Positions 43,821 to 50,731 of a DNA stretch of 64,000 bases are shown here, piece by piece (the stretch's first letter is position 1; each line of letters begins with the position of its first letter). Source of the DNA: Ralstonia sp. RRA (GTDB lineage Bacteria; Pseudomonadota; Gammaproteobacteria; Burkholderiales; Burkholderiaceae); assembly GCF_037023145.1 (NCBI RefSeq), contig NZ_CP146092.1:1798001-1862000 (forward strand). Reading direction: 5' to 3'. The notes under the pieces are model-generated. The model saw only the letters and a list, made by a program, of their open reading frames with translations, was not told the DNA's origin and did not search any database. A program made the position numbers and the translations under genes.

Positions 43821-45002
43821 ATGCCTGTCGCTTTACTCGCCCTGACCGCCGGTGCATTTGGCATCGGCGTCACCGAATTCGTTTTGATGGGGTTGCTGCT
43901 GGAGGCCAGCGCAGACCTGCACGTCACCGTCGCCCAGGCGGGCTTGCTGATCTCCGGCTACGCGTTCGGCGTCGTGCTGGGCGCCCCAGTACTGACCGCG
44001 CTCACGGCGCGGTGGCCACGCAAGGCCGTGCTGCTGGGGCTCATGGTCATCTTCACGGTGGGCAACGCGGCTTGTGCGCTGGCACCCAACTACGCCCTAC
44101 TGATGACCGCCCGCGTGCTGACCGCATTTGCACACGGCACGTTCTTCGGCGTTGGCTCGGTGGTTGCCACCGGCCTGGTGCCACCCAACCGCCGCGCCTC
44201 TGCCATCGCCATCATGTTCACGGGGCTGACGGTGGCGTCCATCCTGGGCGTGCCGCTGGGCACGTGGTTGGGCCAGGCCTATGGCTGGCGCGCCGCGTTC
44301 TGGGCCATCGTGGCCGTTGGCGTGGTGGCGCTGGCCGTCATCGCCCGCTTTGTACCGAACGAACCCGCCCCGCAGGATGCCGGCGACTGGCGCCAGGACA
44401 TGCGCGTACTGATGCGCGGCCCCGTGCTGCTCGGCCTGCTGACCACGGTGCTCGGTTATGCCGGCGTGTTTGCAGTGTTCACCTACATCGCGCCGCTCAT
44501 CATCGAGGTGACGGGCTATACCAGCGCCGCCGTCTCGCCGGTGATGCTCGTGTTTGGCGGCGGGCTCATCGCCGGCAACCTGGTGGGCGGTCGGCTGGCA
44601 GACCGCCACTTGCGCGGCACGCTCATCGGCACCCTGGTCGCCCTGGCCGTGACGCTCGCGCTGATGACGTTTGCCGTGCACGACAAGGTATGGGCCGTGG
44701 TGTTCGTAGCGCTGCTGGGCGCGGTGGCCTTCTCCACCGTGCCGCCGCTGCAGATGTGGGTGCTGGAGAAGGCGCAGGGGGCCGGCCAGAGCATCGCATC
44801 GAGCTTCAACATCGCGGCGTTCAACCTGGGGAATGCGCTCGGTGCATGGGTTGGCGGCGTGGTGATCTCACATGGCCCAGGGCTGACCGCCCTGCCTTGG
44901 GTTGCCGCCCTGGCCCCCATCGGCGCGCTTCTCCTCATTGCCATCGGCCTGCGCCTGCATGGCACTGAAGATGCCGCAACGCAGCGCCCACAAGCCGCCT
45001 GA
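43821..45002 (+). CDS. DHA1-type (AraJ/YdhP-like) major facilitator exporter
   Basis: A 393-residue, 12-helix transporter. FGIGVTEFVLMGLLLEASADLHVTVAQAGLLISGYAFGVVLGAPVLT and ALTARWPRKAVLLGLM match the arabinose-efflux-like group; SILGVPLGTWLGQAYGWRAAFW is motif C with the fifth helix. Substrate unknown. The ATG at 43821 follows aaggacatcgaacc. The SDR gene begins 27 bases later, so they are cotranscribed. Confidence 0.9.
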   Translation: MPVALLALTAGAFGIGVTEFVLMGLLLEASADLHVTVAQAGLLISGYAFGVVLGAPVLTALTARWPRKAVLLGLMVIFTVGNAACALAPNYALLMTARVLTAFAHGTFFGVGSVVATGLVPPNRRASAIAIMFTGLTVASILGVPLGTWLGQAYGWRAAFWAIVAVGVVALAVIARFVPNEPAPQDAGDWRQDMRVLMRGPVLLGLLTTVLGYAGVFAVFTYIAPLIIEVTGYTSAAVSPVMLVFGGGLIAGNLVGGRLADRHLRGTLIGTLVALAVTLALMTFAVHDKVWAVVFVALLGAVAFSTVPPLQMWVLEKAQGAGQSIASSFNIAAFNLGNALGAWVGGVVISHGPGLTALPWVAALAPIGALLLIAIGLRLHGTEDAATQRPQAA

Positions 45003-45029
45003 TCGCACAGCACATCACCGCACACCATC

Positions 45030-46091
45030 ATGACTGCACACCACAAAGTCGCGCTCGTCGTGGGCGCCCAGGGCGTAATCGGCCGCAATCTGATCGACCA
45101 CCTCGCGACGCTGGACGACTGGCGCATCGTCGGGCTTTCGCGACGCGGCGGCGAGTCGACCGAGCGCGTCCGCCACATCGCCGTCGACCTGCTGGATGCG
45201 GCTGACACCCGCGCCAAGCTCGGTGCGCTCAGCAACGTCACACACATCTTTTACGCCGCCTATCAGGACCGCCCGACCTGGGCGGAGCTTGTGCCGCCCA
45301 ACCTGGCCATGCTGACCAACGTGGTCGACGCCATCGAAGCCGCGGCGCCGCACCTCGCGCACATCAGCCTGATGCAGGGCTACAAGGTCTACGGCGGTCA
45401 TCTTGGGCCTTTCAAAACCCCGGCACGCGAAACCGATGCGCACTTCATGCCGCCCGAGTTCATGTTCGACCAGCAGACCTTTCTGGAAGCGCGTCAGCAG
45501 GGCAAAGCGTGGACGTGGTCGGCCATCCGCCCGTCAGTGGTGGGCGGCTTTGCGCTGGGCAACCCGATGAACCTGGCGGTAGCCATTGCGACATACGCGT
45601 CGATATCGAAAGAGCTGGGCCTGCCGCTGCGCTTTCCCGGCAAACCCGGCGCATACGACCATCTGCTTGAGATGACTGATGCCGGCCTGCTCGCCCGCGC
45701 CACGGTATGGGCCGCGACCGACCCGCGCTGCGCCAATCAGGCCTTCAACATCAACAACGGCGATCTGTTCCGCTGGAGCGAAATGTGGCCCAAGATCGCG
45801 CGCTACTTTGATCTGGAAGTCGCCCCGCCACTGCCCCTGTCGCTCGACACCGTCATGGCCGACAAGGCACCGCTGTGGCAAAGCATGATCGCCAGGCACA
45901 GGCTGGCCGACACACCGTACCGCGACGTGTCTTCGTGGCGCTTTGCCGACTTCGTCTTCTCGTGGGACTACGACATGTTTGGCGACGGCTCCAAAGCACG
46001 CCGCTTCGGCTTTCATGAATACGTGGAGACGGAAGCGATGTTCATGCGCATCTTCGACGACCTGCGGCGGCGCCAAATCATTCCGGGCTAG
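45030..46091 (+). CDS. PRISE-like NAD(P)-dependent short-chain reductase
   Basis: A 353-residue extended SDR. The nucleotide motif is VVGAQGVIGRNLIDHL, then the HIFYAAYQDRPTWAELVPPN and the long conserved LMQGYKVYGGHLGPFKTPARETD region characteristic of progesterone 5-beta-reductase/iridoid-synthase-like (PRISE) proteins, with the SAIRPSVVGGFALGNPMN block. Such enzymes reduce enones. It follows the LysR-controlled MFS gene, so it may act on the exported compound. Confidence 0.88.
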   Translation: MTAHHKVALVVGAQGVIGRNLIDHLATLDDWRIVGLSRRGGESTERVRHIAVDLLDAADTRAKLGALSNVTHIFYAAYQDRPTWAELVPPNLAMLTNVVDAIEAAAPHLAHISLMQGYKVYGGHLGPFKTPARETDAHFMPPEFMFDQQTFLEARQQGKAWTWSAIRPSVVGGFALGNPMNLAVAIATYASISKELGLPLRFPGKPGAYDHLLEMTDAGLLARATVWAATDPRCANQAFNINNGDLFRWSEMWPKIARYFDLEVAPPLPLSLDTVMADKAPLWQSMIARHRLADTPYRDVSSWRFADFVFSWDYDMFGDGSKARRFGFHEYVETEAMFMRIFDDLRRRQIIPG

Positions 46092-46189
46092 AGCGTCCGG
46101 ATGCCTCGACCACCCCGACCGACTGACCGATCGGGCTAGGGAAATGTCCCGACTCGGGATTCCTCAGGAAGCGTCGATATAGTGAAGGC

Positions 46190-46266
46190 GGGACGGTAGC
46201 TCATGGGTCGAGCAGCGCCGGTTTACCGACGCAGGCAGGCAGGTTCAAGTCCTGTACGTCCCACCA
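46190..46266 (+). tRNA. tRNA-like gene with non-canonical anticodon arm
   Basis: A 77-base cloverleaf with encoded CCA. Acceptor GGGACGG pairs with ACGTCCC with one mismatch at the inner pair. The D arm is GCTC/GAGC with GGG in its loop, the T arm GCAGG-TTCAAGT-CCTGT, and the discriminator A. The B-box (ggttcaagtcc) is standard. The anticodon arm is odd: stem GCGCC/GACGC has a C-A mismatch and an eight-base loop GGTTTACC, which can also close as a seven-base stem with a four-base loop. No anticodon can be assigned. A -10-like tatagt precedes it and a hairpin follows at 46277-46314. It may be a tRNA pseudogene or an unusual tRNA. Confidence 0.55.
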
Positions 46267-46276
46267 TTTCTTCGAC

Positions 46277-46314
46277 AATGCCGCGATTTTCCGGATGCAG
46301 GAAAGCGCGGCATT
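46277..46314 (+). terminator. Hairpin downstream of the tRNA-like gene
   Basis: AATGCCGCG (46277-46285) and CGCGGCATT (46306-46314) are perfect inverted arms, with a partial inner TTTTCC/GGAAA extension. No clear T run follows, so it may be a processing or weak termination structure for the tRNA-like transcript. Confidence 0.45.
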
Positions 46315-46849
46315 TCAATGCTGCGCGTTCTGATAGTGCGCCTCCAGGCAGCGCACCACCTCGGGTGCAGGCGTCAATTCGCCCTGCACATCAATCCCTC
46401 CGCTCGCCGCCACAAGAATGGCGTGCTTCGAATGCCGCCAGGCCGATGGGGGTCAGACCGTTGCAATACGTCTTGGGTTGATTCAAGTTGGTTTGCACGC
46501 AGACTGCCGAAGTGGGCTGTTCACTTGCAACTGCTGTGTCTATTCACAACCGCCGGGCAGTCTCCGTTCAACGGGATTGGGAAAATGAACCCGCGCGATT
46601 GCATGTGCCGATGTTTTCATCTCGCCCGCTATCCCCAGCGACCAAATATCGCTTAGGCAGTGAAGACGAATCAGTCGGCCAATCGCAAAGCCCATCACGA
46701 AAAGCCGTTCAATGCTTGCCTTATCAGCAAACAGAACAGCGATCGCCCCTACAACAAAATCCCCACATCAACTTTTGAACGGCTTTCCGACGCGCCCGGA
46801 ACCATGGAAAATCGCGCACTGATTCCTCCTCCCCACCCTGCGCTTCGGC
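46315..46849. other. Long intergenic region with a 12-base inverted repeat
   Basis: About 535 bases without a supported gene, less GC-rich than its neighbours. It contains the perfect inverted repeat AAAGCCGTTCAA (46701-46712) and TTGAACGGCTTT (46775-46786), 62 bases apart. The rest shows no recognisable gene or RNA. It must also hold the promoter of the GGDEF gene. Confidence 0.5.
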
Positions 46850-48196
46850 ATGACAGACAACAATCCCTCGGAGACCGCGCGGCACGCTCTCAAGCTGCTG
46901 GCCTCACGCAGGTTGGCCCCCACGCCAGACAACTTTGCCGCGGTCTACTACGAAATTGCCGGCAGCCAACCCAACGGGGACGCGCAGAACGCAGACCGGA
47001 TGACGCTGGTGCGGGAGTTGCGCGAACAGCTTGCGCGCACGGTTGAGCACTGCCTGCCCGCGCTGGGCGAAGATGACGTCGCGATCGGCCCGGTTGCCTG
47101 GGCATTGATCAAGACCTGTCGCTCAGAAACAGAAAACCTCACGCACCTGAACGCCAAGCTGGCGGCGTTCAACCATCGGCTATCGCTGGTGGCAGACGAC
47201 CAGAACGAGATCCGAAAATCGCTGCTGGGCCTGCTGCAGCTTGTCTTTGAGAACATCGGCCAGTTGTCATTGGACGACCGATGGCTGCGCGGCCAGATCG
47301 ATGCGCTGTTGAAAGCCAGCGAAGCACCAGTCAACCTGCGACGGCTTGACGACGTACGGCGCCGCCTCAAAGAGGTGATCCACAAACAAGGCGTGTTGAA
47401 GGCAAAGTCAGTCGAAGCCCAGGAAGACATGAAGCGGCTCCTGGCCTCGTTCATGGAGCGGCTGTCTACGGCTGCTGAAACATCCGGCGAGCATCACCGG
47501 CAGATGGAAGCGTGCGCCAAGAAGATCGAGTCGGCCGAGACCCTCTCCGAGATTGCCCCCGCCATTCAGGACGCACTAGCCGCCACGCGCTGGATGTCGC
47601 AGCAGGCTGCCCACAATCGCGACGAGCTTTCGGCAATGAAGCAGAAGGCCGAAGATGCCGCGGCCGAAGTTGCGAGTCTTCGCAAGGCGCTCGACATGGC
47701 GTCAGCCTCGGCACGTCACGACCTGCTCACGGGGGCACTCAACCGCAAAGGGCTGGAAGAAGCGTTGGAGCGCGAGGTCGCCCGCGCCGCGCATCAGAAC
47801 TCGACACTCTCCATCGCCTTCCTGGACATCGACGATTTCAAATCCATCAACGATGCCCACGGACACAGCCTCGGGGACGATGCCCTGTCACACCTGGCCC
47901 AGGTAGCGCGCGAGTGCATACGCCCCCAGGACGCACTCGCGCGTTTTGGCGGTGAAGAGTTCGTGATCCTCATGCCCGGCACCTGCCTGGAAGACGGTGT
48001 GCAAGCCATCACCCGCCTGCAACGCACCCTCACCCAGCGCTTCTTTGCCTCCGGTGAGACCCGGCTTTTCATCACGTTCTCTGCAGGTGTGGCGGAACTC
48101 GGCAAGGATGAAACCCCGATGGCGGCGATCCAGCGTGCGGACCGCGGCATGTATCAAGCCAAGCGCGCGGGAAAGAACAAGGTCGTCAGTGCATGA
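46850..48196 (+). CDS. Diguanylate cyclase (GGDEF domain) with N-terminal helical sensor region
   Basis: A 448-residue protein. Residues 1-285 are helical with no membrane segment and resemble the cytoplasmic sensor region found in many Ralstonia and Pseudomonas cyclases (APTPDNFAAVYYEIAG). The GGDEF domain begins at about 288 (RHDLLTGALNRKGLEEAL). The active-site motif is GGEEF (367-371) and the inhibitory I-site RPQD (358-361) is present, so it should make c-di-GMP and be product-inhibited. No EAL domain is present. Confidence 0.93.
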   Translation: MTDNNPSETARHALKLLASRRLAPTPDNFAAVYYEIAGSQPNGDAQNADRMTLVRELREQLARTVEHCLPALGEDDVAIGPVAWALIKTCRSETENLTHLNAKLAAFNHRLSLVADDQNEIRKSLLGLLQLVFENIGQLSLDDRWLRGQIDALLKASEAPVNLRRLDDVRRRLKEVIHKQGVLKAKSVEAQEDMKRLLASFMERLSTAAETSGEHHRQMEACAKKIESAETLSEIAPAIQDALAATRWMSQQAAHNRDELSAMKQKAEDAAAEVASLRKALDMASASARHDLLTGALNRKGLEEALEREVARAAHQNSTLSIAFLDIDDFKSINDAHGHSLGDDALSHLAQVARECIRPQDALARFGGEEFVILMPGTCLEDGVQAITRLQRTLTQRFFASGETRLFITFSAGVAELGKDETPMAAIQRADRGMYQAKRAGKNKVVSA

Positions 48197-48364
48197 CGCC
48201 CCGTTGCCAAGGACTTGGCAACGCACGGGCCAGAGGCCAGTGATAGAGTCGCTTTCCGCTGCAGCACGATCTTCCATTTCCGAACGTGCCACGCGTCTCG
48301 CCTGCCAACGACATAGCAACGTTGCCATTGCGCCATAGCGACTGACCCAAGGAATCCAACCTTC

Positions 48365-48583
48365 ATGCCGTACGTCAACATTCAGATCACGGCGGGTGCA
48401 ACCCGTGAGCAGAAAGCCCAACTGGTCAAAGACGTGACCGATTCTCTGGGTCGCGTTCTCGGCAAGAAGCCCGAGCACACGCACGTTGTGATTCAGGAGA
48501 TCAAGGAAGAGGATTGGGGATTTGCTGGGTTGCTGACGGATGAATGGAAGAGGCAGCAACAGCAGGCCACGTCGAACGAATAA
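48365..48583 (+). CDS. 4-oxalocrotonate tautomerase family protein
   Basis: A 72-residue member. After Met removal the catalytic Pro1 leads PYVNIQITAGATREQKAQLVKDVTDSL, and VVIQEIKEEDWGFAG follows the usual pattern. It isomerises unsaturated oxo acids or related tautomers. No aromatic meta-cleavage genes are adjacent, so the substrate is unknown. The following gene begins eight bases after its stop. Confidence 0.9.
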   Translation: MPYVNIQITAGATREQKAQLVKDVTDSLGRVLGKKPEHTHVVIQEIKEEDWGFAGLLTDEWKRQQQQATSNE

Positions 48584-48591
48584 GCCGACCC

Positions 48592-49080
48592 ATGAACCGC
48601 TCGTACCAAGTGATCTCGATGATGTTGGATGAGGTCTCGTCTCTGCACTATGAGTCGTATCGCGATAACGTCTTTACCGTGTTCGACTTCGTTGCGGGCG
48701 ATATCCGGCAGCGCTGGTTCAGGGTGCCCGGACGCCATGAAATACGGCCTGGGATGCGCGTCACGGCCGTCCTTGGAGAGCCGGAGAATTGGCAGACATT
48801 GCAAGCCTGGCGGTTCGACGGGCAGAACAAGGTCGTGATCTCCATCTCGCCCGTCGCTGGTTTGATTTACCTGTGTCTGCTATGCGTAGCGACCGTCGTA
48901 CTGCTGTGGCTGCTCTTCGTTGGACACAGCCGGGTTCAGGTGCCGACTGCAGGGTTGGCATTTGGCGCGTTTGCGGTGGCGTCCTTTGCCGGGGGCATGT
49001 ACTTTGAGTGGCAGAACAGCCGGGCTGTGATGCGTCTATTGGCAGCAACACCGCGCCAGCAGCATGACCTATCAAGATAG
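48592..49080 (+). CDS. Hypothetical membrane protein with two helices
   Basis: A 162-residue protein. The first 80 residues are soluble (VRDNVFTVFDFVAGDIRQRWFRVPGRHEIRPGMRV, perhaps a small beta barrel). Two membrane helices follow near residues 86-107 and 118-136 (LIYLCLLCVATVVLLWLLFVG and GLAFGAFAVASFAGGMYF). I recognise no family. It begins eight bases after the tautomerase gene and 17 before the zinc ribbon gene, suggesting a small operon. Confidence 0.7.
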   Translation: MNRSYQVISMMLDEVSSLHYESYRDNVFTVFDFVAGDIRQRWFRVPGRHEIRPGMRVTAVLGEPENWQTLQAWRFDGQNKVVISISPVAGLIYLCLLCVATVVLLWLLFVGHSRVQVPTAGLAFGAFAVASFAGGMYFEWQNSRAVMRLLAATPRQQHDLSR

Positions 49081-49097
49081 CCCCAGGAAAAGCCGGA

Positions 49098-49433
49098 ATG
49101 CCGCAGACACTCTATTGTTGGCGCTGCAAGATTGACGTACCGATGCTGACAGAGGAGGAGTGGAGCCTTGTCAGGCCGGGCGACGTCATTGCGGAGATCA
49201 AGCGCTACCGAGAGGCGACGGGATGCTCGCTTGCCGAGGCGAACCGGAAGGGATGGGGGCAAAGATCGCTGGCCGCCTATGAGCGCATTACCGGGTTCAA
49301 GGAGAGCAACCCGCATGCACTGCCTCACCATCGAATCAGTTTGTATGGCCCCCAATGCCACGTCTGTGGTAAGCCACTAAGGACTCCCAAAGCGGAACAT
49401 TGCGCCGCGTGTGGCGCTGAACGACGCTTGTAA
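49098..49433 (+). CDS. Small zinc ribbon protein, function unknown
   Basis: A 111-residue protein. An N-terminal CxxC (LYCWRCK) and C-terminal CHVCGKP and CAACGA pairs make two zinc-binding knuckles, with a helical segment (EEEWSLVRPGDVIAEIKRYREATGC) between. I know no function. It is the third gene after the tautomerase and convergent with the DUF2894 gene, four bases apart. Confidence 0.7.
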   Translation: MPQTLYCWRCKIDVPMLTEEEWSLVRPGDVIAEIKRYREATGCSLAEANRKGWGQRSLAAYERITGFKESNPHALPHHRISLYGPQCHVCGKPLRTPKAEHCAACGAERRL

Positions 49434-49437
49434 CGCC

Positions 49438-50082
49438 CTAGCGCGACTTGCTCCGCGCACCCTTGCTGCCCGCACCAGCACGCCCAATCTCCTGCCCGGC
49501 ACCAGCCCCCTCCCCGCCCATCCGCTCCAGCCAGGACAGCGCATCCACATACGCCAGGAACTGCCGCAGATACTCCGGCGACACCTCGCGCATCAGCAGC
49601 AGAGACCGGTGCACAAGGCTGCTCGAATTGAGCGGCCCGGCGTTGGTCGGCACTTGATCAAGCGATTGGCGCAACTGTTTCTCTGCACTGACGCGCGACC
49701 AGGTTTCCCGCACGTCTTCGAGAATCTTCAGTTCAGTGGCGGCATGGGGATGGCGTTCCAGGCCAATGGCCGCTGCGCTGCCGGCATCCGCGCGCGCGTG
49801 GTTGGCGATGCTGTCGAGCAATTCAGCCAACACGCTACGGGCAGGCTCACGGGACCCCGCATCCGGCTCGGACGAGGGCATCGCCCGATCAAGGTCATCC
49901 GCATACGCGGCAATCAGGTTGCCAAGCCGTTCATCCAGAATGCGCCGCGCCTCGCCCGTCTGGCCGACCGCACGGCGATGCAGCGCTTCAATGAAATGAA
50001 AGCGCACGCGATCGAAGCCATCCGCACCACGTGCGCGCCACGCATCGAGCGTTGCCTGCGTGGACGAATCAGTTCGGCTCAC
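49438..50082 (-). CDS. DUF2894-type protein, last gene of the motor-like operon
   Basis: A 214-residue soluble, mostly helical protein. Features are DAWRARGADGFDRVRFHFIEALHRRAVGQTGEARRILDERL, then LRQSLDQVPTNAGPLNSSSLVHRSLLLMREVSPEYLRQFLAYVDALSWLE, which I associate with DUF2894, and a basic Gly/Ser/Lys tail. The GTG start at 50082 lies inside the end of the OmpA-like gene and follows ggtgggcgcc. Its function is unknown; the operon position suggests a soluble component or adaptor of the channel complex. Confidence 0.75.
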   Translation of the reverse strand: MSRTDSSTQATLDAWRARGADGFDRVRFHFIEALHRRAVGQTGEARRILDERLGNLIAAYADDLDRAMPSSEPDAGSREPARSVLAELLDSIANHARADAGSAAAIGLERHPHAATELKILEDVRETWSRVSAEKQLRQSLDQVPTNAGPLNSSSLVHRSLLLMREVSPEYLRQFLAYVDALSWLERMGGEGAGAGQEIGRAGAGSKGARSKSR

Positions 50083-50731
50083 GGCGCCCACCGTTGGAAG
50101 CAGACTGCCTCGGCACCGGCGCAATCTCCACGCGCCGGTTCTTCGCGCGGCCCACATCATCCGCGTTGGAACTCACGGGCTGCTGCGAGCCAAACGCCGC
50201 AGCAAACACGCTCGACGCCGGGATACCCTCGTCAATCAACGCGCGCGTCACGGTCAACGCGCGCTTGGCAGACAGCTCCCAGTTATCGGCAAACTGGCGA
50301 TTGCCTGCCCGCACCTGCTGGTCATCGGAGAACCCGCTCACCATCAGGATCTCGTCACGCGATTTGAGATAGGCCGCCAGCGGCCCCGCCAGACTTTTCA
50401 TCAGCGTGCGGCCTTCGGGCTGCAATTGGTCAGAGTTGAGCGCAAACAACACGTTGCCGTTGATGCCGATCCGCCCGTTGACGAGTGTCACGCGCCCCGC
50501 CGCCAGCGGGCCAGCCAGCGCCTGTTCCAGCGTCTTGCGGCGCTGCGCCTCTGCCTCACGCTGCTTGACCTCGTTCTCCAGCTTGGACGACAGCTCCAGC
50601 TGCACGCCAATCACGCCCACCAGAATCAGCACGAAGGCGCCCAGCACCACCGACATCAAGTCGCCAAACGCGGCCCAGACCGGCGCGGACTCCAGGCCGC
50701 CGTCAATCTCGTCGCTCATTGCATCACTCAT
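50069..50731 (-). CDS. MotB/OmpA-like peptidoglycan-binding channel partner
   Basis: A 220-residue inner membrane protein. A single membrane helix begins with AAFGDLMSVVLGAFVLILVG; Asp24 corresponds to the proton-carrying Asp of MotB/ExbD/ZorB. After a short coiled linker comes an OmpA C-terminal domain (LMVSGFSDDQQVRAGNRQFADNWELSAKRALTVTRALIDEGIPASSVFAAAFGSQQPVS ... NRRVEI) that should bind peptidoglycan. The start overlaps the stop of the channel gene (ATGA, 50728-50731). Together they form a proton-driven stator pair of unknown output. Confidence 0.88.
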   Translation of the reverse strand: MSDAMSDEIDGGLESAPVWAAFGDLMSVVLGAFVLILVGVIGVQLELSSKLENEVKQREAEAQRRKTLEQALAGPLAAGRVTLVNGRIGINGNVLFALNSDQLQPEGRTLMKSLAGPLAAYLKSRDEILMVSGFSDDQQVRAGNRQFADNWELSAKRALTVTRALIDEGIPASSVFAAAFGSQQPVSSNADDVGRAKNRRVEIAPVPRQSASNGGRREPN

